Of a stretch of DNA of 64,000 nt, positions 54,537-64,000 are shown in pieces (the first letter of the stretch is position 1; every line of letters starts with the position of its first letter). The stretch is from Allomyces macrogynus ATCC 38327. Lineage: Eukaryota; Blastocladiomycota; Blastocladiomycetes; Blastocladiales; Blastocladiaceae. Location of the stretch: positions 136,500 through 200,499 of the forward strand of contig GG745350.1 in the NCBI GenBank assembly GCA_000151295.1, written 5' to 3'. Both the position numbers and the translations under genes were made by a program. The notes below the pieces were generated by a model that saw only the letters and a program-made list of their open reading frames with translations, did not search any database and had not been told where the DNA came from.

Positions 54537-57523
54537 CTAGACATGCACCGACGTCCTTGATCCGGGCGGCGTCAATGCAATCGCCGCGACGCTCGCCCTC
54601 GACCCGGTCGAGTTGCCCGTCGTCCTGGACGTGCGCGAGTGGTTCGACGCGATTGACGCGCGCCGTCCCGTTACCGCCGCTGCTGCTGCCGCGGCAGCCG
54701 CTGCCGTGGCTGCGGGCGTCGTGGGCGTGACGGCATTATTCCCACCAAACCACTCCATGCGCCCCCACGCGACGAGCTGCGACATGAGCGACCCGGTCGC
54801 CTCGAGAATCTGGACGGCGTTCCCGCCCGACGACTCGACGTGGAAAATAAAGTCGTGCACCATGGCCGTGAGCACCTTGTTGCGGTCAACCAAGTCGACG
54901 AGCCGGCGCTTGACCGAGACCAGTTCGCCGTAGAGCGCCGACGTCAAGTGCCGCTCTTCTTGGTGCGCGCGCTTGGTCTCGTCCACCATCGCGCGCTCCA
55001 ACTCGGCGGCCCGCGCCTCGAGCTCACGCACGCGGTCCTGACTCGCGGCCAACTCGGTCTGCAACCGCGTCTGCTCCGCCTCGAGCCTCGCCTGTTCCGC
55101 CGCATGGTGCCGGCGCGCGCGGTCGGTCGCGCGCACTTTGGCTTTTGTCGCCGCCAACTCGTCAGCCACAAACTGCACCGCCTGCTGGTGCGCGTCCATG
55201 GTCTCGCGCAAGTCGACGTTCCTTGCCTCGAGGTCGCGGTGCGCGTCCTCGAGCGCCTGCACTTCGGCACGGTGCGACTCGCGCTCGCGGTCGAGCATGT
55301 CCTGCACGGCGGCGAGTTCCGCCTGGTCCATGGCCGACTGCCGGTCGCGATCGGCGTCGCGGTCCTGCAACGCCTTGATTTCCTCGGCGAGCGTCTGCGT
55401 CACGAACCGTCCCGCCTCGAGATGGCTGCGGTCGAGCGCCTCGACCGCGGCGAGTTCCTCGCGGAGCCGCGTGATCTCGGCACGGGCCGCATCGTACTCG
55501 GCGAGCGTGATTTCCGCAGCGACCGAGTCCTTGCGCGCGCGTTCAGATGCGAGTTGCCGCTCGAGGTCGGCGACCAAATCGGCCAATTCCGCGACCGAGT
55601 TTTCGAGTTCGGCGACGCGCATGCGCGCGACGGCGAGTTCGCGGTGCTTGCCCTCGAGCTGTTCGTTCAAGTGGCGTTCGCGCAGCTTGAGTTCTTCGAG
55701 ACTGTCGTCGGTGAGGAGTGACGACGCATTCGACCCTCGGCGCCGCGCCTGGAGGACTTCGCGCTCGAGCGCGGCAATGTATTCCTTGAACGTGACGTTC
55801 TGCGCCTCGGACTGTTCGAGCAAACGCTTGAGTTCGGCCGCCGACAGTTCGGCGTTGACCGTGGCCTTGTTCTGGATCGACTTCGCGCGGGTTGCGAACC
55901 GCAGCGTCGACAAGGTCTCGGCCTCGTTGAACGAGGACGGCGACGCATTGATAATCAGCGTCGTGCGCGAATTCCCACCGAGCGACTCTTGCAAGATGCG
56001 TGTCAGTTTCGAGTCGCGGTATGGGATATGCTTGCGGCGGCCGTCAGTCAGGGCATTGATCACGTTGCCGAGCGTCGTGAGCGATAAGTTGATTTGCTTG
56101 CCCTCCTCGAACGTCTGGCCCGTGGCCCCCGTCTTGCCCACTTTTTCGGACCCGGCCAAGTCGACGAGGGACAGCTGGCCGGTCAAGGTCGTGCCCGTGG
56201 CCAGGTCCTGCTGGTGCACTTTCAGAATCACGATACTGTGCGACCGCGACGAGACGGCGTTCATGAGCGTGCTGGCGACGGCGCGCCGCGAGGAGCCGCG
56301 GTGCAGGACTTCGAGGATTTCGGCGGCCGAGGACACGTCCACTTCGAGCAAGTTCTCGACGTGCACGGGGGACCCGTCGCCGCCGCCGCGCAGGCGCAGG
56401 TGGCCGGATTCGGCTAAACGAAACGGTGCAGAGCATGGTGAGTGGAAGGCACCAAAGCTCAGGGGCGGGCAAGCAGTGCCAACGCGTACGGTTCAGCAAG
56501 TCGCGAATCTTTTCATTGTAGAGCTCCATGACCGAGACTTGCACCGTGTGCTGCAACGAGTCGGGCGCCTGCTGAATGCACTGGAACAGGTGCTCGGCAA
56601 TGCGCGGGATCATGCCCTTGTGCACGTCGTCGTTGAGGCTCAGACCCTATGATGTGCGTCGCCGCGATCAGATCCATGGTTCGTTCGCATTGGCGCGCGC
56701 ACGGGCGCGAGGGGAAGCACGATCGAACAAAACACACGCACCATCATCGTATACGTCTTGCCCGACCCGGTCTGGCCGTACGCGAACACGGTGCCGTTAT
56801 ACCCATTGAGGACATCTAATCGAACACAAACGCGTCCGCGGGCGGCGTCAGTCATCAATATTCTACCCGTCGCCACGTCGACACGTCACCCAGCCGTCCC
56901 ACCATCGAATTGTCGCGTCGCAAGCGTACCGTTGACCGTCTCCTTGACCGCGTATTCGTAGAGCGTCGCCTGCGTCTCGTTCTCGGTAAACACACGGTCA
57001 AACGAAAACTCGACGGGCTTGCCGCGCGCCGCCTGCGACTGCACATCACAAATAAATTCACAAACTTCATCGTCAGCCGCCGCACCACGTCACCGTCGGG
57101 CGCCCCGCCTAGCGCCCCCAACCGCAAAACGCGAACCGTCCTGGGGCCCAACCAACAAGAACAGAAAACCAAAAGAAACCGTACCTGCACTTCGACGCGT
57201 TTCCCGGCACTGTCCACGGTGACAATCGGCACGCCGCCCTCAGCGCGCTCGCGCGCGTTCTGTGGGCGGAATCGCACGACCACCTTGATGTTCTCCCCAG
57301 GACTGCTGCTCCCGGAAATACTGCCGGTCGTCGACATGCTCGACATGCTGCTGCGCGGGCGCGCCGGTGGAGCTGGCGCGAGAAACACGGGCGAGGTCGT
57401 GCGCGATGGGCTGGGCGTGGTGTTGGGCGACAGGTGGAACCCGTGCGACGGGAACGTGAAGATGGCCGTGGGCGCCGACGAGTCGGCGGTCGTCCATGTG
57501 GCCGTGGGCGAGTGCGCCATCAT
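54537..57523 (-). CDS. Conventional kinesin heavy chain (kinesin-1 type)
   Basis: A plus-end-directed microtubule motor, in fungi moving vesicles and endosomes. Exons (reverse): 57523-57185, 57038-56930, 56815-56742, 56646-56490 and 56413-54537, totalling 852 codons (851 residues); the second Met at 57520 is an alternative start. A Ser/Pro-rich arm of about 75 residues precedes the motor, which begins [17 protein letters not shown]. Motor landmarks: [20 protein letters not shown] (P-loop), [27 protein letters not shown] (switch I), [17 protein letters not shown] (switch II) and [14 protein letters not shown]. Neck and stalk are long coiled coils. The C-terminus ends in poly-Ala and Ser/Arg-rich sequence; the IAK-type tail motif is not obvious. 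Confidence 0.92.
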
Positions 57524-59140
57524 GGTGCGCGATAGGTGGGTGGGTGGATGGGCGTGCGTTGGGGAGGGGGTATTTGGTTGGTGTTGGTGGAAAGAGGGTG
57601 GAGAGAGAGGGAGAATAGCTGGACGCTGCTTGGTCAAGTAGTGGCAAGGTTGACGTGGCGACAAACGGGCGACAGGAGACGGGGGCGCGGACGCGACGCG
57701 ACGCGCTCGCTTGGCTCGGCGAGCGTCGGGTCGCGACCGAATTCGGCGGCCGGGGAGCCGGTGCTTTTGCTGCCGTGTTCTTGGCCGGTGCCCGCGTGAA
57801 GATGGCGGCGGGTCGAGCGGATCAGGATCAGGCCGTGCGGGTTGCGCACGTCCCGCGAGCCGAGAGCGGATCAGGCGGTGTGGTGCGGTGCGGTGCGGTG
57901 CGGCCCACAGCGAGCACAATCGCGAGCGCGCAGGCGAGGATCAGGCGGACGAGCAGCGACAACAACGTAGACGACGGTCGTCGGCTCGGTCAGCGATGCG
58001 TGCGTGCGGACGGGTATTGCGCGGCTGCTGTCAAATTTGGGCCGGCAGCAAACGCGGGAGCGAGGGCGTGGAAGGTATGGAAGTTGTTGGGACCGGATTG
58101 GCGGGGAGAGAGGACCAGAGCTCGAGTGCTTGCGGGCCCTTGAAGGGACGAAGAAGATCAGGCCTGCTGGTGCTCGGCTCGGCTTGGCGGCGCGGTGGAG
58201 ACGCGGTCCTGGTCGGCAGATGCTCGGGCTCGTCGGTTCGTGGATGGTTGGCCGCTGCCGTGCTGCTGGACAACGATGACGGTGGATGGCGCATGCGGGC
58301 GTGGCCGGCCTGTCTGCCGTCCGCGCTGCCGGAAAGATGGAGAAAGGGGCAGGACGAGACGGGAGCAGACTGACGCGACGGACCGCGGTCCGTGGCCAAC
58401 CTTCTGCTGCACCGAGCTGGGTCGTGTTTGCTCCGCCAACCGCCAAGAACCTTAGCAACGCCCAACGCAACCCTTGCCACTCGCTCGCCGCGGCCCCCGC
58501 CTGATTCGCGGTTGACCAGGGGAACAAGGAATGGACGACGGCGACGCGACGCGCGCCCCTGAATCCCCGCGGTCGTGCACGAGTTTGGGCAGGTTGGTGG
58601 ACGAGCATGGCCGCCAAAGTTCGCTGCCGCCAACTCGACGCGCGGCACGGCACGGAAGCAAACCATGGAAAACGGATGAGGCTTGCTGCTGCCTTGGAGC
58701 GCAATGCCCGACGGAGCTTCACAACATTGCTCTCCTGCTCGGCAAGAAAAGTTGGAGCAGCAACGCCATGAAATACATTTGCCAGGAACAGACAGCGCGT
58801 GCGCGCAGGCGCAGGGCCCGACGCGCTCGACTCGACCAAATACACGAGGACCAAAACTGAGAACAGGAAACGAAAAAAACCAAAGAGAAACGACGCAGCC
58901 AGGCAAGACCGGACCGCCAGGGCCGCTCGCCCACGAGCGAGAACAGGATCGAGGGGGGAGAGAAAGCACGACTAGGCCGACCCCGAGTCTAAACGCGAAT
59001 GCAAAAGGGGAAGACGCCCGACCGCGCACCCCCACACGCCCCCTCATGGGCGGGCCCGACCGAGCCGACGCGCATTCAACTTGAGATGTGCACGCGGAGG
59101 GGTTGGCAGGCCGGGCGCACGCGCAATAAACGGGAGCAGC
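57524..59140. other. GC-rich intergenic region, no supported gene
   Basis: About 1.6 kb upstream of the kinesin gene. Long overlapping frames exist on the minus strand (for example 57871-58854 and 58031-59047) but are Arg/Pro/Ser-rich in overlapping frames, lack any family signal and look like GC artefacts. A short pentamer repeat (ggtgc, 57882-57903) is present. Confidence 0.5.
57882..57903 (+). repeat. ggtgc pentamer repeat
   Basis: Four consecutive ggtgc/gtgcg units upstream of the kinesin start. Simple-sequence repeat. Confidence 0.8.
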
Positions 59141-60679
59141 TTAGTAGAACGACTCGCCCGTCGAGTAGTCGGCCATGTTCTTGCCCGCAGCCGGCGTCGC
59201 GGCCGACGTGGGCGTGATCGTGACCGACGCCGACGACGAGACCGTCGACGCAACCACGGCCGTCGACGACGTGGTCGTGGCCTTGGTGGTGGTCGTGGCG
59301 GCCGCACTCGTGGTCGTGGCCGTGGCCGTGGCCGGCTTGGTGTCAACCGGGGCCGTGGTCTTGGCGGGCTCCTCGTCCTCGCAGTCGTCCTCGGCCGGCT
59401 CCTCGTCCTCGCACTCCTCGTCATCCTCCTCCTCCTCGCAATCGTCCTCGGCCGGCTCCTCATCGTCGCACTCCTCGTCATCCTCCTCCTCCTCGCACTC
59501 CTCGTCGTCGCCCTTGGCGGGCTCCTCGTCCTCGCACTCAATCTCCTCCTCGTACTCCTCGCAGTCGTCCTCGACCGGCTTGGTCGCCGTCGGGATCTCG
59601 GCCGCGGGCACCGTCGTCGACGGTGTGACGGGCACCGTGGAAGCGGGAATTTCGGGCACAACCACGGTCGACGTGGTCGGCGTGACGGGCACGGTCTGCT
59701 GCGGCGTCTCGGGCACAACGGGAATCGTCTGCTGCGGTGTCTGGGGCACCGTGACGGTCGACGTGGGAACAACCGGCACCGTCTGCGTCGGCACGATCGG
59801 CACAACGACCGTCGACGTCGGGACGACGGGCACGACAGGCACAGTCGTCTGCGGGGTGGTCGGGACGACGGGCACGGTGGTCTCGTCGCACTCCTCCTCC
59901 TCCTCTTCCTCGTCCTCGCACTCCTCGGGCTCGTCCTTCTTGGGCTCCTCGTCGTCGCACTCCTCCTCCTCCTCCTCGTCCTCGCACTCCTCGTCGGGCG
60001 TGTTGTGCTCGGGGGACTCGGGCGTGTCGCAGACGGTCTCCTCGACGACAATCAGCTCGTACTCGGTGCAGTCATCACCGGCCGGGATCGTGGCCGCGGG
60101 GATCTCGGTAGCGGGCACGGTCGTCTTGGTCACGACCGACGTGGCAATCGTCACGCACGGGACGGTGCCCGTGGCAATGGGCGTCGTCGAGGCCGTGGCC
60201 GTGGCCGTGGGCTTGGTCGAGGCCGGGATTTCCGTGACCGACGGCTGCGCCGTGGTCGTGGCCTTGCCGGTCGCGACGGGGGTCGACGCCGTGGCAATGA
60301 CGGTCGGGGTGGCGGTCACGGCCTTGGTCGTCGTGGCCGGGGCTAATTGATGTGCGAAGAGTGGAGTGGAGAGGTCAGCGGCAGATTCGGTGCGAGTTGA
60401 ACGGGCCAAAGTCATTAGGCGGAGAGGGCGTTGCTAAGCCACACGGGGCGTGACGTTGGCGCGCAGCAGCACCACCAACCCGCAAAAGGGGTGTTGCGCG
60501 TTTCGTCGGCGTGCTGGCCCGGGCATCCACCATCGCTGCCCATTCCATCCCATCCGCTCCATCGAGCAAGAATTAAACAAAGAGCACGTACGGATGTAGG
60601 CCTCATGCGCCGTCGTCGACCCGGCAAGGACCGAGACGACCGAAAGAACGGTCAGGGCGAGCACCGACTTGTTGACCAT
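59141..60679 (-). CDS. Secreted acidic-cysteine and Thr-Val-Pro repeat protein
   Basis: Exons (reverse) 60679-60592 and 60342-59141 give 429 residues; the intron (249 bp) is the longest used in this window. The N-terminus MVNKSVLALTVLSVVSVLAG is a signal peptide. The mature protein has a symmetrical layout: a Thr/Ala-rich arm (TATPTVIATASTPVATGK); an acidic-Cys block (EECEDEEEEEECDDEEPKKD); a central array of about 90 residues of Thr-Val-Pro-Val-Val-Pro units; a second acidic-Cys block (EECEDEEPAEDDCEDEEPAK); and another Thr/Ala/Ser arm. It ends NMADYSTGESFY with no GPI-type hydrophobic tail. Dense Asp/Glu with spaced Cys suggests an extracellular cation-binding or disulfide-linked wall protein; Thr-rich arms suit O-mannosylation. 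I know no family for it. Confidence 0.82.
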
Positions 60680-62483
60680 GGTGGAAAAGTAGTGGGGCGG
60701 TGGGTAGTTACGTGGGTTGCGGGAATGGAGGGCAGCAGGGCAGCACTCCGTCTATGGTCTATGCGCGCGAGAACAGCGGGGCCGAGCGAGCAGCGGAGTG
60801 TCGAAGAGAGAGAGCGCGAAAGAGCAGCTGCAGCGGGGTGGTCTATCTGGAAGAGGGATGGAGAGGTGAGGTGAGTGGCATGTTCATTTCGAGGCGGCAT
60901 GATGGCGCCAAGGCGAAGAAGCGCGCCCACACGACGTCGCCACGCCACACGACAGCAAGACGCCCAACCCTGCTCTGGAGACACTGCGTGCGCACGAGCG
61001 GGCCGGTTGTCTAAGCGATGACCACAAGCTCGGCGAGACAAGCACAGGGTGGACAGGTCGCGCGGCATGTCGAGCGAATCTCGACGTCGGCAGCGACCAC
61101 CGAAGGCCACCCGACCAGCGGCAGGCGGCCGGCCGAGATGCGGCCAGGCCTCGTCACGGCTCCGGACACCGGCCCACCCATTTCCTTGGACCACGAGTGG
61201 CCACGGTCACTTGCGGCAGCGGTCATGGGTGGTCGTGGCCGACGATGGTCGCGGGCGGGTAGGTCTGCCGCTGGTGAGTGCGAGCGGTACAGCAACGGCG
61301 TCGGCGTCGGCAGCGGCAACTGGGGCGCAAGCGCGGGCCGAATCGTACGTGGAGGGGGCGGCAACGATGCAGCTGCACAAGTCGTCGTCGATATAGAGAA
61401 AACGAGAGAGAGGAAGGAGGTCTGGCAGGCGTCGGGTTGCTTTGAAGGGCGGTCGTGGGCGACGGCGGGGAGCAAACGAGCAAACGTTGTGGCCACACCC
61501 ACCACCGTCTCGATGGTCGTGCGTGCACGCGTGCAACAAACGAACCGGACCAAACGCCGCCCAGCCCAGCCCGGTCGGCCGAAATTGAGGCCAAAAAATG
61601 GGAGCGCTGTTGCAGGTCACACGGACAATGCGTGCGGCGCACAAACCGAGGTTTTCTCTGTATTCTTTTGAGCCGAACGCCAAGGCATTTGCCCAGTTTT
61701 CGCACGCGAAAAAAATGCAAAAATGCGAAACAAGAGGTAAGACAGGGTGCCCAAGACGACCAGAAAGGCGCCACCATTTGATTGGCTCTTCGCTCAAGGC
61801 GAGCGGGCGATGCGCGCCCCGCAGTGGCGTCGGGTCTGTTGTGAGGCGCACGGGTTTCTGCTGCACGTGGCGCGACGTTGTGATAAAAGATGATGTTCGC
61901 GTGTTATTGGCCCCATTGAAGTCGTCATTTGCTGGAAATGAGTCGAGATCTGGAACGGATAAGAGCATGTCGATGGTGGCCGAGGGGAGGAACGCACAAA
62001 AATGCCGGTGGACGGGCCCAGCGAACAAGGGCCGCTGAATGCGATAGTGGCGACCAGCGGCTCCGCGACGCGTCCGCTGAATGCAGGATTTCGAGCAACA
62101 GTTCTTCCTGCAAGCGGGCCATGCTTTCGCGGTGTCATAGCTCATGAGAGCCTGGATATGGTCGCGGTGCAGTGGCCGGTGTGGTACCAACCGTTGTCGC
62201 GGCCGGCAAGCCGTTACGTCCCCAATCAGGCCGCCATCAGCAGCGTCTATGCCCCGAAATATGCGACCTGCACCGATGCTTTACAAATCTAGACTGCATT
62301 CGACACGATACAATGGATCATCCCATGGAATTGGCACTGCAAAAACGGGTAGAGAACATAGTTAAACACCAAAATTGAGAGTGGATGAATTGCGGAAGAT
62401 CGGGTGGGTGGTCATGGTTCAAAAATGCAATGATGATGGTCTTGGCCATTGATCGACGCAGCCAAGACGAGGGCACGACGTGG
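60680..62483. other. Intergenic region, mostly unexplained
   Basis: About 1.8 kb between the acidic-Cys protein start and the GH20-like stop, both on the minus strand. Overlapping frames (for example 61207-62190 on the minus strand) lack family signals. One short F-box-like frame is listed separately with low confidence. Confidence 0.45.
61925..62122 (-). CDS. Short F-box-like open frame, doubtful
   Basis: A 65-codon frame beginning MARLQEELLLEILHSADASR, which resembles the start of an F-box (LPEELLLEIL). The rest of the frame is not convincing and no next exon was found. It could be a first exon of an unresolved gene, a remnant, or chance. Confidence 0.2.
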   Translation of the reverse strand: MARLQEELLLEILHSADASRSRWSPLSHSAALVRWARPPAFLCVPPLGHHRHALIRSRSRLISSK

Positions 62484-64000
62484 CTATAACGCAGCGCCGC
62501 TCGCGTCGACGCTGCGCGTGCGTGCTCCGGCAACGGTTCGCGGCCGCACGACCCACTTCGCAAACGCGCGCGCCTGGTCGGCCACGTCCTTGGCTGTCGT
62601 GCTGCCATTGACCCACCCGCGCCAGGCCATGCCGGCGATCCCTTGGACCCATTCGGCCGTGGGCGCCATGCTTGCATTGGCCATGTGAGGGAGAAGGGCC
62701 GCGGGCACGTCCACGACCATCCCAGCCGACGCCATCGCCGCGGCAGACGTGGTCACATTGCTCGTTGCCACAACCGATGCAGCCCACGCACTCACATCCA
62801 TGACCGCCGCGCCCGTGTACCGCGCAAGCACGAGCGGGTTCGACCCGAGCGACGGCGAATTGCCGGTGGTCGGGTCAACGCCAATTTCCGGAACCGCCGT
62901 CAAGTTCTCGAACCGCATCCCGAGCAAGCCGCCTGTGTTGAGCGCAATCGACGCGTTCGGGTGGTCGTAGTAGACAAACAGCCCGTTGAACACAGCGGTC
63001 AAATGATCGAGAATCGTCTGCGCGACTGGCCCGCGCTCCGTCAACGAGGCCGATTGCGGAACCCCAGCCCCGCGCGTCAGAATGCACGACCAGTGGTCCG
63101 GGTGCAGCAGATGGCCAACGTGCACGCCCGCCCACAGGTTGCCGTCGTCGAACCACGATTGTGCGCGCCATGTGGCCACCCACGTCGCGTGTGCTTCACG
63201 GACTGCAGCTTGCGTCAGGTCAAGCGCGGTGCCGTTCGGGTCGAGTGCGGGACAGGGGACGGTCCAGCTGGTGTTGCGGAGGTCGGCGGTCCATGACTCG
63301 AGGTGCGGGATCAGCGTGACGCCGCGCTTCGAAGCGGCGTGGAGGGCGGTGGTGAGAGCGCGAGCGGCGGGCGAGGCCTGCAGAGCTGCGACGTCGAGGC
63401 CAAATGCGGATGGGACGCGGACAAACAGCGAGTTCATCTAGCGCAGGGATTTCAGGGTCAGTTGGCCTGGTTCCACTCGATTTTGCGCGAAAGAGAATGG
63501 AAACCGCCAAGTACCTTGCTCCACCCGATCATGTCCACCCACTGCGCAACGGCCCACGCCGACGGGTCGTTGGTGCCATTCGTTTCGACTGGCGAGAATG
63601 GCACGACCCAGTCGCTGGCGTTCGCAACGCTCACGCGCACCCCACGAATCGGCATTGCGGGCGCATCCTTGAGCGAAGTCCCGACGCTCGGTGGGCACAT
63701 CCAATACGCGCACTCGCCCGGCGTCGCACCATCCGGCACGAGCGATGTGACGAGCGACTCAAGTCCGCGCGCAAGCCCGTACACGGACGGCGCTGACACG
63801 GTGACCGACATATTGCTCGCGACAATCGCAGACGACTCGAGCTGCGTTCCTGCCGCTTGCGACGTAAGCGAGATGGTAATCACCGAAACGCGCGAAGCGT
63901 CCAGTTTGGTGCTGTTGCCGGCACAGTCGTGGTAGACGTAGAGCGCCTGCTTGGCGCCGTCAATGACGGCCGCGATACGTGTTGCCTGGTCGGCCGTGTT
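62484..64000 (-). CDS. GH20-like (beta-N-acetylhexosaminidase-related) protein, 5' end off window
   Basis: Exons (reverse) 64000-63515 (5' truncated by the window edge) and 63437-62484, joined by a 77 bp intron; 480 codons are present including the stop. The N-terminal part matches the GH20 accessory domain (APSVYGLARGLESLVTSLV; MPIRGVRVSVANAS). Then comes a TIM-barrel-like start: DMIGWSKMNSLFVRVPSAFG and ALHAASKRGVTLIPHLESW, at the place where hexosaminidases have IPEID and PGH. The usual catalytic Asp-Glu motif (GGDE) is not visible in the remaining sequence. Many Asn-X-Ser/Thr sites fit a secreted glycoprotein. It may be a divergent or catalytically dead relative. The signal peptide would lie outside the window. 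Confidence 0.65.

Noticed and set aside
57871..59047. Long minus-strand open frames upstream of kinesin
   Set aside because: Arg/Pro/Ser-rich in several overlapping frames, no family signal, no splice logic; expected by chance in high GC.
59081..60350. Plus-strand Ser/Thr-Val and Arg-Gly repeat frames
   Set aside because: Exact antisense of the acidic-Cys gene; lacks a start with signal peptide or introns.
61207..62190. 327-codon minus-strand open frame
   Set aside because: Composition changes along its length, no recognisable domain; the only suggestive part is the F-box-like frame nearby, which is in a different frame.
1..64000. CRISPR arrays, integrases, insertion sequences, operons or riboswitches
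   Set aside because: Gene structure is clearly eukaryotic with introns; no such elements seen.

Overview
The window is nuclear DNA from a GC-rich, intron-rich eukaryote. The gene set points to a fungus, most likely an early-diverging (chytrid or blastocladiomycete-type) zoosporic lineage. The evidence is a Zn2Cys6 regulator with a PAS-type domain of the fungal ERT1/RDS2/AcuK class, a conventional kinesin, 3-ketodihydrosphingosine reductase, Sel1 and SH3 membrane proteins of fungal type, and many short introns (about 45-80 bp, typical donors gtacg/gtgcg, acceptors tag/cag). No prokaryotic, plasmid, phage or CRISPR feature is present. The lineage placement is inference. For most genes I rebuilt the exons by hand; exon lengths sum to whole codons except in the three problem genes named below, which supports the models.

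Layout, left to right: the 3' end of MsrA (+); an ankyrin-RasGEF signalling protein (+); a PIH1-domain co-chaperone (-); URM1 (+); a 2 kb AT-richer gene-free island; a low-complexity nuclear-type protein (-); a seven-helix-like membrane protein (+); an RPA-interacting protein (-); a second AT-richer island; KDSR/TSC10 (+); a class I histone deacetylase (-); an ERT1/AcuK-type regulator (-); MED17 (-); a 47-residue membrane microprotein candidate (+); a PA2G4/EBP1 homologue (+); a tandem array of three ACOT13-like hotdog thioesterases (+), the first carrying an in-frame stop; an SH3 membrane receptor-like protein (-); a coiled-coil protein (-); an Hsp110/SSE1 chaperone (-); MED20 (-); a Sel1-repeat protein (+); a third AT-richer island; an ETT1/NRO1-like helical protein (+); two tandem ClC-6/7-type CLC genes (+); kinesin-1 (-); a secreted acidic-cysteine repeat protein (-); and a truncated GH20-like protein (-) running off the right edge.

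The most notable observations are the following. (1) The tandem CLC pair shares a 255 bp tract that is 100% identical while its flanks are clearly diverged, which looks like recent gene conversion. Both copies also have Asp where CLC proteins normally have the gating Glu, an enlarged Cys-containing loop and a His-rich tail. (2) Two apparent single-base insertions in homopolymers break otherwise perfect reading frames (PA2G4 homologue and second CLC). (3) One thioesterase copy differs from a complete gene only by one TAG codon. (4) A secreted protein is built from acidic-Cys blocks around a Thr-Val-Pro repeat. (5) A short motif recurs in the gene-poor AT-richer islands and suggests old dispersed repeats.

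Most genes are ordinary housekeeping loci with no obvious functional clustering. Transcription genes (HDAC, ERT1-like, MED17, MED20) are near one another, but on this evidence that is probably coincidence. I did not find a clear new multi-gene system; the best candidates for novelty are the modified CLC pair and the acidic-Cys secreted protein.
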